Shown: piece after piece, positions 24,319-31,436 of the stretch
How positions within the stretch are numbered: the first letter of the stretch is position 1
How the letters are laid out: every line of letters begins with the position of its first letter
Source: Clostridia bacterium
GTDB lineage: Bacteria; Bacillota; Clostridia; Oscillospirales; Acutalibacteraceae
Reading direction: 5' to 3'
NCBI GenBank assembly: GCA_900766585.1
Contig: CAAFVV010000022.1
Coordinates: 1-31,873 of the forward strand
DNA length: 31,873 nucleotides
The notes under the pieces: model-generated
Databases searched by the model: none
What the model was told of the DNA's origin: nothing
The model's input: the letters and a program-made list of their open reading frames with translations, nothing else
Made by a program: the position numbers and the translations under genes

Positions 24319-24942
24319 ATGAGTAAAGATCCCTATCAGATTCTCGGTGTTTCCCCCTCCGCCTCCGAGGAGGAGATCAAGGCGGCGTATCGGGAGCTGG
24401 CGAAAAAATACCATCCCGACAACTATGCCGACAATCCGCTTGCGGATCTGGCGCAGGAAAAGATGCAGGAGATCAACGAGGCGTATGATACCCTGATCCG
24501 TGAACGGCGGCAGGGGCGCAGCGGAAACACGGCTTACGGCGCATCCGGCTCGTCCTCGGGACAGGCCTATTCCGCGGGCGGCAGCTATCGCGCCGGCGGC
24601 AACGGCGGTGGTCGGTATGCGGATATCCGCGGCATGATCCGCGCGGGGCGTATATTGGACGCGGAAACGCTGCTCGACGGCATCCCCGCATCGGGGCGGG
24701 ACGCCGAGTGGCATTTTCTCAAGGGCAGCGTGCTCTACCGCAAGGGCTGGCTGGAGGATGCCTATGCCCATTTTCAGAGGGCGTCGCAGATGGCGCCGCA
24801 AAACGCGGAGTATCGCTCGGCCGTCATGCAGATGGAGCAGCGGCGTACCGGCGGCTACCGCACGGGCGGGAGCGAGATGGATGCCTGTGACTGCTGCTCA
24901 AGTCTGCTCTGCTTAAACTGCCTGTGTCACGGGTGCCGCTGA
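24319..24942 (+). CDS. J-domain protein with TPR-like segment and Cys-rich tail
   Basis: The N-terminal J domain (about 1-70) begins DPYQILGVSPSASEEEIKAA and carries the essential H-P-D (YHPDNYADN), so it should stimulate a DnaK-type Hsp70. A Gly/Ser-rich linker follows (about 70-100). Residues 105-170 form a TPR-like helical pair (RAGRILDAETLLDGIP, then AEWHFLKGSVLYRKGWLEDA). The final 20 residues are a Cys cluster, ACDCC, then LCLNCLCHGC, that could bind metal or be lipidated. It is not DnaJ itself: the zinc-finger middle domain is absent. The stop overlaps the next start at 24942. Client and location are unknown; the tail may target the membrane. Confidence 0.85.
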   Translation: MSKDPYQILGVSPSASEEEIKAAYRELAKKYHPDNYADNPLADLAQEKMQEINEAYDTLIRERRQGRSGNTAYGASGSSSGQAYSAGGSYRAGGNGGGRYADIRGMIRAGRILDAETLLDGIPASGRDAEWHFLKGSVLYRKGWLEDAYAHFQRASQMAPQNAEYRSAVMQMEQRRTGGYRTGGSEMDACDCCSSLLCLNCLCHGCR

Positions 24943-25490
24943 TGGGCGGCCGGATGAAAACGAGCGCTGCGGTTGCGCTCGGCGGCATCACGGGTGCGCT
25001 CTCGCTGCTGTGCCTGTTTTTGTCCTTTTTGCCCGCGTCGGAATATGTGATGCCGATGCTTGCGGGAATGCTGCTTTTGCCGATCACGGTGGAGTGCGGC
25101 AAGAGGCAGGGGCTTCTTGTGTATGCGTCGGTTGCGCTGCTTGCGCTGTTTTTGACGCCGTCGCTTGAGTCGCGCGTGCTGTATGCGGCGTTTTTCGGCT
25201 ATTATCCGGTGCTGAAAGCGGTGCTTGAGGAGAAGCTGCCGCGCGTGCCGGAGCTTTTGTGCAAGCTGCTGCTGTTCAACGCCGTGATCTGTGCGTCCTA
25301 CTGGCTGATGCTGCGGTTTTTCGGGCTGGACCCGGCGGTGTTCGAGATCGGCGGACACAACCTGCCGCTTGTGCTGCTCGCGGTCGGCAACGGGATATTT
25401 TTGATGTATGACCGGCTGATGACGATTTTGGTCACGATCTATTGGCGGCGGCTGCACGGCGTGTTTGCCCGGCTGTTTTCAGGACGCTGA
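24942..25490 (+). CDS. Multi-pass membrane protein of unknown function
   Basis: From the ATG at 24942, which overlaps the J-domain stop by one base, the protein has 182 residues; ATG 24954 is an alternative and GTG 24924 would overlap more. It is very hydrophobic with about five membrane segments (from ALGGITGALSLLCLFLSFLP to LPLVLLAVGNGIFLMYDRLM). The first segment and the G-x-x-T-G-A motif recall small ECF-transporter-S-like proteins, but I cannot assign it. The chain DUF5685, J-domain and membrane protein is tightly packed, which suggests a membrane-associated chaperone function. The gene ends before a new promoter. Confidence 0.65.
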   Translation: MGGRMKTSAAVALGGITGALSLLCLFLSFLPASEYVMPMLAGMLLLPITVECGKRQGLLVYASVALLALFLTPSLESRVLYAAFFGYYPVLKAVLEEKLPRVPELLCKLLLFNAVICASYWLMLRFFGLDPAVFEIGGHNLPLVLLAVGNGIFLMYDRLMTILVTIYWRRLHGVFARLFSGR

Positions 25491-25498
25491 GCGCGGAA

Positions 25499-25527
25499 TT
25501 GACAAAAACGGGAAAATGCGCTATACT
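25499..25527 (+). promoter_or_regulatory. Sigma-A promoter of radC
   Basis: TTGACA, 17 bases, TATACT, ending 29 bases before the ATG at 25557. Confidence 0.88.
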
Positions 25528-25556
25528 CATCCTTAAGGGAAAAAGGGGGATTCCGG

Positions 25557-26255
25557 ATGAGTGACAAGCCGCATGAGGGACATCGGGCACGGCTGCGCGC
25601 CCGGTTTACGCAGACCGGTCTTTCCGGTTTCCAGCCGCATGAAATACTGGAGATGCTGCTGTTTTACGCGATCCCCCGCCGCGATACCAATGAGCTGGCG
25701 CACCGGCTGATCGACACGATGGGCTGCCTGCACAATGTGCTGGAGGCGCCCGTGCCCGAGCTTTTGCGGGTGGAGGGCATGACGGAAAACGCCGCGGTGC
25801 TGCTCCGCTTTTCCGGTGAGCTTCTGGCGGAATATTACGCCGATAAATACGCGGTTGGGACGATACTCAACACCACGGAGGATCTTTGCCGGCTGCTGAT
25901 GCCGCGGTATATGGGCGTGCAGAACGAGACGCTGTATCTGGTGTGCATGGACAGCAAGCATAAGCTGCTCAACTGCTCGCCTGTCTGCTTCGGCAGCGTC
26001 GGGATGGCGGATATTTCGCCGCGTCTGATCCTTCAGCGGGCACTGTTGTATAACGCGACCGTGGTGGTGCTGGCGCACAACCATCCGAGCGGACTTGCCG
26101 TGCCGTCTCAGGCGGATATCAGCTCGACCTATGAGCTGGTCAAGCTGCTGCGGGTCGCGGACATCTGCCTGTGGGATCATCTGGTGTTCGGCGGCGACGA
26201 CTGCGTGTCCATGCGGGATACGCCGGCGCTGAAAAAGCTGTTTACCGCCAACTGA
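25557..26255 (+). CDS. radC: RadC family JAB-domain protein
   Basis: The protein has 232 residues. The N-terminal part is a helix-hairpin-helix-like region (about 1-90) with GHRARLRARF and LLRVEGM. The C-terminal JAB/MPN domain has the zinc-site pattern H-N-H-P-S-G (HNHPSGLAVPSQADISS) followed by the WDHLVFG loop, so metal ligands look intact. The name RadC is historical; evidence for a direct repair role is weak and many family members look like metallo-deubiquitinase-fold enzymes of unknown substrate. The ATG at 25557 follows AAAAAGGGGG. The gene has its own promoter and the NYN gene starts 47 bases later, probably in the same transcript. Confidence 0.9.
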   Translation: MSDKPHEGHRARLRARFTQTGLSGFQPHEILEMLLFYAIPRRDTNELAHRLIDTMGCLHNVLEAPVPELLRVEGMTENAAVLLRFSGELLAEYYADKYAVGTILNTTEDLCRLLMPRYMGVQNETLYLVCMDSKHKLLNCSPVCFGSVGMADISPRLILQRALLYNATVVVLAHNHPSGLAVPSQADISSTYELVKLLRVADICLWDHLVFGGDDCVSMRDTPALKKLFTAN

Positions 26256-26302
26256 TTTTCCGCCCCGCGGCAACATACCGAATAAAGGAGCCGATCACAA
26301 AG

Positions 26303-27046
26303 ATGGAAGAAAAGCGCCTGGCTGTGCTGATCGACGCGGATAATATCTCGCATGTATATGCCAAGACGATTTTAGACGAAGCCAGTAATTTCGGCAACGT
26401 GACCTATAAGCGCATTTACGGTGACTGGGCGAAGCAGCAGCTTCAGTCCTGGCGGGATGTGTTGCTGGAAAACGGCATCCGCCCGATCCAGCAGTGTAAC
26501 TATACCTCGGGGAAAAATTCCACTGACTCCGCCATGATCATCGACGCCATGGACATCCTCTATACCGGGCGGGTAGACGGCTTTTGCCTTGTCACCTCGG
26601 ACAGCGATTTCACGGGGCTGGCCGCCCGCCTGCGCGAGGCGGGGATGCTCGTGGTCGGCATGGGTATGCAGCATACGCCGAGCGCCATGGTCTCGGCGTG
26701 CAACCCGTTTAAATATCTCGACCGCATCAGCGAGAGTGAAGCTGTGGAGGAGACGGTCCGCCCAGATGCGCGTCCGGCGGAAAAGACAGCCAAGGATAAC
26801 GGCGGCGACTTCAAAAAGCTCAAAAAGCTGCTGCGCGAGGTCGTGACCAACGAGTCGGACGAAGAGGGCTGGATGATGCTGAGCAAGCTCGGCACCCAGC
26901 TGCAAAAGCGCAAATCGGATTTCGACGTGCGTAACTACGGCTACAAGAAGATGGTGCCGTTTTTGGAATCGCTGAATCTGTTTGAGATCAAGGAAGTGCA
27001 GAATAAGCATAACCCCGGAAAGATCCTGTATGTGCGCCTGAAATAG
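26303..27046 (+). CDS. NYN-domain RNase-like protein with C-terminal LOTUS/OST-HTH-type domain
   Basis: NYN domains are PIN-like metal-dependent RNA nucleases. From ATG 26303 (AAAGGAG upstream; the open frame extends earlier inside radC) the protein has 247 residues. The NYN core begins LAVLIDADNIS at about 6-16 and continues with DSAMIIDAMDIL and VTSDSDFTGL, giving the conserved acidic residues. The C-terminal part (about 170-247) has the KKLLREVV, GWMMLSKLGTQL, FDVRNYGYKKMVPFLES order of an OST-HTH/LOTUS domain, which binds RNA in other proteins. This pairing is found in Limkain-like bacterial proteins. RNA target is unknown. Confidence 0.88.
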   Translation: MEEKRLAVLIDADNISHVYAKTILDEASNFGNVTYKRIYGDWAKQQLQSWRDVLLENGIRPIQQCNYTSGKNSTDSAMIIDAMDILYTGRVDGFCLVTSDSDFTGLAARLREAGMLVVGMGMQHTPSAMVSACNPFKYLDRISESEAVEETVRPDARPAEKTAKDNGGDFKKLKKLLREVVTNESDEEGWMMLSKLGTQLQKRKSDFDVRNYGYKKMVPFLESLNLFEIKEVQNKHNPGKILYVRLK

Positions 27047-27095
27047 ACGGAAAAACGCATTTTTTGCCGGCTGTGAAAAAATACGGTTGTCCCTC

Positions 27096-27124
27096 TTGCT
27101 TTTTCTTGAAAGATGTGGTATGCT
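27096..27124 (+). promoter_or_regulatory. Probable sigma-A promoter of secG
   Basis: TTGCTT, 17 bases, TATGCT. The match is moderate; it ends 48 bases before the secG start. Confidence 0.5.
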
Positions 27125-27172
27125 TATAAGAGAAAATTATGTGGATATTATCACTTGGAGGTTTACAGCCGT

Positions 27173-27424
27173 ATGACAGTTTGGGAAATCATTATCGGAA
27201 TTGTTCTGATCATTCTTTCGTTGATCATGATCGGCGTGGTGCTGCTGCAGGAGGGGCGTGAGTCCAATCTGGGTGCGATCGCCGGTGCGGCGGATTCCTT
27301 TATGGAAAAGGGCCGTGCGCGGACGCTGGATGCTGTTCTGGCGAAGTGGACAAAGGTGCTTGCCATCGTGTTTTTCGTCATGGTGCTGGCGGGCATGCTG
27401 ATCACCACGTTCCTCGGCGCATAA
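27173..27424 (+). CDS. secG: Preprotein translocase subunit SecG
   Basis: SecG is the small auxiliary subunit of the SecYEG channel. From the ATG at 27173, with TTGGAGG upstream, the protein has 83 residues. Two membrane segments are visible: IIIGIVLIILSLIMIGVVLL (about 6-25) and VLAIVFFVMVLAGMLITTFL (about 62-81), joined by a loop with Q-E-G and a Gly/Ala-rich stretch typical of the family. A terminator follows, so it is a one-gene transcript or the start of a partly attenuated one. In many Firmicutes rnr and smpB follow secG; here a DUF218 gene does. Confidence 0.92.
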   Translation: MTVWEIIIGIVLIILSLIMIGVVLLQEGRESNLGAIAGAADSFMEKGRARTLDAVLAKWTKVLAIVFFVMVLAGMLITTFLGA

Positions 27425-27453
27425 GGTCGGGAGCGAGCAGGAAGAAACGGGAT

Positions 27454-27487
27454 AAGCTCTCTCCGGTCAGACCGGAGGGGGCTTTTT
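27454..27487 (+). terminator. Intrinsic terminator after secG
   Basis: A 14-base stem (27454-27467 with 27471-27484, including G-T pairs) is followed by TTTTT and a CAG loop. It lies between secG and the DUF218 gene, so read-through into the latter would be partial. Confidence 0.8.
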
Positions 27488-27513
27488 GCTTTAACCGCGG
27501 AGGGGGAGACGGT

Positions 27514-28254
27514 ATGCCGAAAAAACCGTCGGGCGCAGAAAAGCCCGATGCGTCGAAAAAGAAACGGAGGCTTTTGAAGATCGGGGCGATCAGTGCGGGC
27601 TGCCTGCTGCTGACCGGCGCGCTTGCCATGTTCGGCGTGGACGCCTATGTGGCGCTGACCGGCGCGCGGCAGATTCTGTCGCCGGCAGAGGCGGAGAAGC
27701 TCACGGATGTGGACTGTATTCTGGTGCTCGGCTGCTATGTCAACGAAAACGGCGTGCCGAGCGACATGCTGGCGGACCGTCTGCGCCGCGGGGTGGAGCT
27801 GCAGAAGGCGGGCGTATCATCAAAGCTGCTGATGAGCGGCGACCACGGGCGCGAGGAATATAACGAGGTCGAGGCGATGAAGCAGTATGCCATCGACGCG
27901 GGCGTCGCGTCCGAGGACGTGTTTATGGATCACGCGGGCTTTTCCACCTATGAAAGCATGTACCGCGCCAAAGAGGTGTTCTGCGCGAAAAAGATCGTCA
28001 TCGTGACGCAGGAATACCACCTCAAGCGTGCCGTGTATGCGGCACGGGCATTGGGACTTGACGCCTACGGTGTGGCGGCGGATTATCACCGCTATCGCGA
28101 CCAGTTCCCGCGGGACTGCCGCGAAGTGCTGGCGCGGGTCAAGGATTTCGGCACGGCGGTGTTCCGGCCGGAGCCGACGTTTCTGGGCGAACCGATCCCG
28201 GTGAGCGGAAACGGCGATATGACCAATGCCGAGAGCGTATTCAAAACGAAATAA
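27514..28254 (+). CDS. DUF218 (SanA/YdcF/ElyC-type) membrane-anchored protein
   Basis: The protein has 246 residues from the ATG at 27514, behind GGAGGGGGAG. A basic start is followed by one membrane helix at about 24-42 (IGAISAGCLLLTGALAMFG), so the rest is probably outside. The DUF218 core has the family marks VLGCYVNENGVPS, LLMSGDHG, E-Y-N-E-V, F-M-D-H-A-G-F-S-T-Y-E-S and IVTQEYHLKRAVYAA. In Enterobacteria SanA and ElyC relate to envelope integrity and vancomycin sensitivity, and the fold suggests a nucleotide- or metal-binding role. Substrate is unknown. A strong hairpin ends the transcript. Confidence 0.88.
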   Translation: MPKKPSGAEKPDASKKKRRLLKIGAISAGCLLLTGALAMFGVDAYVALTGARQILSPAEAEKLTDVDCILVLGCYVNENGVPSDMLADRLRRGVELQKAGVSSKLLMSGDHGREEYNEVEAMKQYAIDAGVASEDVFMDHAGFSTYESMYRAKEVFCAKKIVIVTQEYHLKRAVYAARALGLDAYGVAADYHRYRDQFPRDCREVLARVKDFGTAVFRPEPTFLGEPIPVSGNGDMTNAESVFKTK

Positions 28255-28270
28255 ACAGAGAGACAAAAGA

Positions 28271-28308
28271 AAGCCCGTCCGCCGGAGCATTCCGGCGGAC
28301 GGGCTTTT
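28271..28308. terminator. Bidirectional terminator between the DUF218 and decarboxylase genes
   Basis: A perfect 16-base stem pairs 28271-28286 with 28291-28306 around GCAT, followed by TTTT on the plus strand (28305-28308) and TCTTTTG on the minus strand. Genes converge here. Confidence 0.9.
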
Positions 28309-28328
28309 GCGCGGCAGAACAGCGGCGC

Positions 28329-28463
28329 TTACTTGCGCTTTTTGGTCAGGGCGTTGAGCAGCGCGGTAATGCCGATCAGCACGCCGATCACGACGAAGAT
28401 GCACAGCATGCCCTCGCCCATATAGACCAGATTGTCCGCAAAGGCGGTAATATTCCATTCCAT
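28329..28463 (-). CDS. OadG-like micro-subunit (44 aa)
   Basis: A 44-residue protein starts at ATG 28463 with AAAGGAGAG 7 bases upstream, overlapping the end of the decarboxylase beta gene. It has a short N-terminal part, one membrane helix (MGEGMLCIFVVIGVLIGITA, about 15-34) and a K-K-R-K tail. The helix with its M-G-x-G-M entry matches the start of the OadG/MmdD gamma subunit, which anchors the sodium-pumping decarboxylase complex, but the usual metal-binding linker is missing. The coupling to the beta gene supports a functional pairing. Family match is by pattern only. Confidence 0.75.
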   Translation of the reverse strand: MEWNITAFADNLVYMGEGMLCIFVVIGVLIGITALLNALTKKRK

Positions 28464-28476
28464 GTGTGACTCTCCT

Positions 28477-29598
28477 TTACATGAAGAACTTCAGAATCAG
28501 GCCGCCCGCGATGACCGAGGCGATCTGACCGGACACGTTGACGCCGATGGACTGCATCAGCAGGAAGTTCTGCGGATCCTCGGCAAGTCCCATTTTGTGA
28601 ACGATCCGCCCGGACATCGGGAAAGCGGAGATGCCCGCCGCACCAATCATCGGATTGACCTTTTTCTTCAGGAACAGGTTCAGGAATTTGGCAAACAGCA
28701 CACCGCCCGCCGTGTCCATGATGAAGGCGATCAGTCCGAGCAGGAGGATCAGCAGGGTCTTGACATTCAGAAATTTTTCGGCGGTCATCTGCGAGGCAAT
28801 GGTGATACCGAGGAAGATGGTGATAAGATTTGCCAGCACCTTCTGCGCCGTCTCCGAGAGGGAATCCAGCACGCCGCACTCACGGATCAGGTTGCCGAAC
28901 ATCAGGAAGCCGACCAGCGAGACGGAGGCGGGCGCGACAAGGCCCGCCACAACGGTGATGATAATCGGGAAGAGAATGCGGGTCAGACGGGAGACCTCTT
29001 TCTGCTCATACGGCATCCGGATCATTCGCTCTTTTTTGGTGGTCAGCAGCTTGATGACAGGCGGCTGAATGATCGGCACGAGCGCCATATACGAATAGGC
29101 GGCGACCATGATGGCGCCGAGATAATTCGAGCCGAGCTTCTGCGCCACGATAATGGAGGTGGGGCCGTCGGCGGCACCGATCACGGCGATGGAAGCGGCG
29201 TCCTTGATCGGAAAGAAGACCGAGGCTAGGCACAGCGTGAAGAAAATACCGAACTGTGCCGCTGCGCCGAAGATCATCAGCTTAGGGTTGGCGAGCAGCG
29301 GACCGAAGTCGATCATGGCGCCGATGCCAATGAACAAAATCAGCGGAAACAGCTCGTTGCGGATGCCCGCATCAAACAGCACGCTGAGTGCGCCGCGCTC
29401 CGTGACGCCGTCGACCAGCTGATCAATGGCGCCGGACAGGGGCAGGTTGACCAAGATCGCGCCGAAGCCGATCGGCAAAAGCAGGGTCGGCTCCATATCC
29501 TTGGCGATGGCGAGATAGATCAGCAGTCCGCCGATCACCCACATGACCAGCATCTGCCACTGAAAATTTTCTACAATGTTTTCGTACAGAATTTCCAT
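28477..29598 (-). CDS. Sodium-ion-translocating decarboxylase, beta subunit
   Basis: This integral membrane subunit couples decarboxylation to Na+ export. From ATG 29598 the protein has 373 residues, normal for the family (OadB/GcdB/MmdB); the upstream open frame has no site. About nine or more hydrophobic segments are present. Key motifs are PLILFIGIGAMIDFGPLLA, AAQFGIFFTL, the acid-bearing GAADGPTSIIVA, GNLIRECGV, and near the end FPMSGRIVHKMG and SIGVNVSGQIASVIAGG. The carboxyltransferase and biotin subunits are not in the window. The micro-subunit gene follows. A leader with a terminator hairpin precedes it, so expression is probably attenuated. The ribosome site AGAGG is weak. Confidence 0.92.
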   Translation of the reverse strand: MEILYENIVENFQWQMLVMWVIGGLLIYLAIAKDMEPTLLLPIGFGAILVNLPLSGAIDQLVDGVTERGALSVLFDAGIRNELFPLILFIGIGAMIDFGPLLANPKLMIFGAAAQFGIFFTLCLASVFFPIKDAASIAVIGAADGPTSIIVAQKLGSNYLGAIMVAAYSYMALVPIIQPPVIKLLTTKKERMIRMPYEQKEVSRLTRILFPIIITVVAGLVAPASVSLVGFLMFGNLIRECGVLDSLSETAQKVLANLITIFLGITIASQMTAEKFLNVKTLLILLLGLIAFIMDTAGGVLFAKFLNLFLKKKVNPMIGAAGISAFPMSGRIVHKMGLAEDPQNFLLMQSIGVNVSGQIASVIAGGLILKFFM

Positions 29599-29653
29599 GG
29601 GTGAGCCTCTTTTCTGTTTAAACTCGAGGAGGCTTGTTCGACAATCTGTCAAC

Positions 29654-29692
29654 AAAAAAGACTCTTACCGCAAAAAGATTACGGTAAGAGTC
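29654..29692 (-). terminator. Leader terminator upstream of the decarboxylase gene
   Basis: A perfect 11-base stem (CGGTAAGAGTC 29682-29692 with 29660-29670 on the plus strand) is followed on the minus strand by six T residues. It lies 56 bases before the decarboxylase ATG, inside the transcribed leader, so it acts as an attenuator rather than an operon end. Confidence 0.85.
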
Positions 29693-29777
29693 TCGCCTTT
29701 TAAGACACCAGCGGGCCGAAACGGCCGGGATTGACGCCGGTTGCCACGATATCTCGCAAGCTACTCCCTCTCAGAAT
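29654..29777 (-). promoter_or_regulatory. Riboswitch-like leader resembling yybP-ykoY (manganese) class
   Basis: After the promoter at 29784-29812 the RNA reads GAGAGGGAGTAGC, then a GC-rich stem region with CGGCGTCAATCCCGGCC, and then GGCGAGACTC before the terminator. GGGGAGUAGC near the 5' end, a CGUCAA element and a GCGAGAC-type 3' end are features I associate with yybP-ykoY riboswitches. The 5' GGGAGT can pair with ACTCTT, which is also part of the terminator stem, giving two exclusive folds. Mn-responsive members of the class usually control manganese or cation exporters; here the gene is a sodium-pump decarboxylase subunit. A covariance-model search is needed. Confidence 0.55.
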
Positions 29778-29783
29778 AAATTT

Positions 29784-29812
29784 AGTATAGCACAGTTTTT
29801 CGAAAAATGCAA
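29784..29812 (-). promoter_or_regulatory. Sigma-A promoter of the decarboxylase leader
   Basis: On the minus strand TTGCAT, 17 bases, TATACT. It predicts a leader of about 180 bases before the decarboxylase start. Confidence 0.8.
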
Positions 29813-29908
29813 CAAGATTCAGCAAATAGCCGGAACCATTTTTACAACCCGCAGCAGAATATGCGTCAGGCAGCGGAAATTTTGCCTCGATCCGCGCCTT
29901 TGGACGAC

Positions 29909-29949
29909 AAAAAACGGCACATCGCACCCCGAAGGAACTGTGTGCCGTT
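29909..29949 (-). terminator. Intrinsic terminator of the TasA-like gene
   Basis: AACGGCACA (29913-29921) pairs with TGTGCCGTT (29941-29949); on the minus strand the stem ends in a T-run (complement of 29909-29914). It lies 60 bases after the TasA-like stop. Confidence 0.8.
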
Positions 29950-30008
29950 AAAACGCCGTCCCCTCCGTCTTGCATGGCGGAGAGGCGGCGAATAGGGGGG
30001 ACAATTAT

Positions 30009-31109
30009 TCATATTTTGGAGAGGTCGTCATCGTAGAAGAATACCATCTGCGAGTTGATATCGCGGTAGTTTTCCTCGGTCAATCTTACGCCGTTGACGG
30101 TCACATTGCCGATGCAGACCTGATCAAACTGGCCGATGTCGAGCAGCTGATCCCCTTTTAATGTAATATTGCAGTTCATGAGGACGTAGGTGTTCGCGGC
30201 AGTGGCCTTCACCAGAGTGCCGCAGACGATATCCGCATCCTGAATAAAGACGGTCGAAAAAGACTCGGAGATCCGGATCAGGGTCTGGTCACCGACGCTA
30301 AAGGCGCCATCGGCGACCAGAGCATTGTCAAGATTTCCGTCGCCGTCAACATAGGGCGGGTCATAATCATTCCGAATATATATCTCGCGGTCGGTTTCAT
30401 CCGTCAGATCAATAGGGTCAACGACCGGATATTCCGCTTCGGCGTCATAATCCTTGCCGTTGCTGTCATACTCATAGGTGTACTGCGTGGCGATGACCGT
30501 GATGCCGAGATTGCCGAGAGACAGCCCCTGGTATTCGTTGCCGGCATCCTCTCTCATCTTTGCCGTAATTTTTATGCCGACATAATCGGGATCGGTTGCG
30601 CTGGTTTTGGCGGATTCCGGAAGCAGATAGCCTTCATAGGCCGCAAGCTCATCAAGCGAACGGCAAATTTTTGTGCCGGCACCGTTGCCGCTGACAGTAG
30701 CGCCCATTAAAAGCACGGTAAAGTCGAGCGCTTCGAGCAGCTTGGTGTCGCCCGTAAAGCCGTTCACGACCACCTTATACTTCAAAGCGAGGTTTCCGGT
30801 GTTGCAGATATTGAGCCACTCGGTCCGATAGGTGGCGCCCGGCTCCCAAAGCGGCTGTCCGTTTTCGTCAATCGTCTCCTGCCGACCGGTTGCGGCTGAC
30901 TTCCGTGTCCACCGGATCGTCTTTCCGGTCAGATCGTTTCCGTTATCGTCCAGCAGACTGATCTTCAGACGACCGGACTGAATGGTGTTCACCGCGGTAG
31001 ATGCGGTATCCGTGAACCACGCGAACGTGGTGCCGACGAGCATCGCGACACACGCAAGAATCGCGAGCGCACTGGTGAGCAGTGCCCGTCTTGTGGTTTT
31101 GCCTGTCAT
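30009..31109 (-). CDS. TasA/camelysin-like secreted protein (SipW-type signal peptide)
   Basis: From ATG 31109, chosen because AAGGAGGT stands 9 bases upstream, the protein has 366 residues; earlier ATGs at 31130 and 31172 have no site. Residues 1-35 form a signal peptide with ALLTSALAILACVAMLVGTT followed by FAWFTDTAS, the TasA/CalY-type SipW signal motif. The mature part is acidic and beta-rich with TasA-like patterns (IQSGRLKISLLDDNGND, NICNTGNLALKYKVVVNG) and an N/D-rich C-terminal half. TasA-type proteins form extracellular fibres in biofilms. No SipW peptidase or second family member is near, so it must use one elsewhere. It sits behind a long leader and before a terminator. Confidence 0.82.
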   Translation of the reverse strand: MTGKTTRRALLTSALAILACVAMLVGTTFAWFTDTASTAVNTIQSGRLKISLLDDNGNDLTGKTIRWTRKSAATGRQETIDENGQPLWEPGATYRTEWLNICNTGNLALKYKVVVNGFTGDTKLLEALDFTVLLMGATVSGNGAGTKICRSLDELAAYEGYLLPESAKTSATDPDYVGIKITAKMREDAGNEYQGLSLGNLGITVIATQYTYEYDSNGKDYDAEAEYPVVDPIDLTDETDREIYIRNDYDPPYVDGDGNLDNALVADGAFSVGDQTLIRISESFSTVFIQDADIVCGTLVKATAANTYVLMNCNITLKGDQLLDIGQFDQVCIGNVTVNGVRLTEENYRDINSQMVFFYDDDLSKI

Positions 31110-31400
31110 TTTTTCAATGACCTCCTTCATTTTTTTCGCCGGCAAGGGGACATGCGGACACGCGTCGCTCACCGACAGAAACGAAGGTGTCAGGCTGAGT
31201 ATACGGCCTTATATCGCCGTTCGGACAGTGTGCATGGCCGGCACAAAGTCCCCGCGGCAATAAAAGCGGCCAATCGTTTATATTTTTACAAAGAACGGCC
31301 TCTTTGCTCAGCTTTCCGAAGGGGGCATGGTATGGACGATCTCTCGGGCGTATTATGTGCTTACAAATATGAATAGATATCTATTGCTGATGTATATCTT
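31110..31400 (-). other. Long 5' leader of the TasA-like gene
   Basis: The promoter at 31408-31436 predicts a start near 31400, leaving about 290 transcribed bases before the TasA-like ATG. I see no open reading frame with a ribosome site and no riboswitch I can name. A perfect 14-base palindrome AATAGATATCTATT at 31372-31385 lies just inside the predicted transcript. The length suggests regulation at RNA level, but that is inference. Confidence 0.55.
31372..31385. repeat. Perfect 14-base palindrome near the TasA-like transcription start
   Basis: AATAGATATCTATT reads the same on both strands and lies 15-30 bases downstream of the predicted start of transcription. It is a candidate operator or an RNA dimer/hairpin site. 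No binding protein is known here. Confidence 0.45.
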
Positions 31401-31407
31401 GTGTTTG

Positions 31408-31436
31408 ATTATAACACAGTATATATCGTAATGCAA
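31408..31436 (-). promoter_or_regulatory. Sigma-A promoter of the TasA-like gene
   Basis: On the minus strand TTGCAT, 17 bases, TATAAT, with a perfect -10 box. Confidence 0.82.

Noticed and set aside
21870..24801. Long minus-strand frames (423 and 470 codons) opposite the GH13 and DUF5685/J-domain genes
   Set aside because: They cross several real genes with conserved motifs on the plus strand and lack any family signal.
31110..31400. Cyclic-di-GMP or other known riboswitch in the TasA-like leader
   Set aside because: I looked for GEMM-type conserved segments and did not find a convincing match; only length and a palindrome support regulation.
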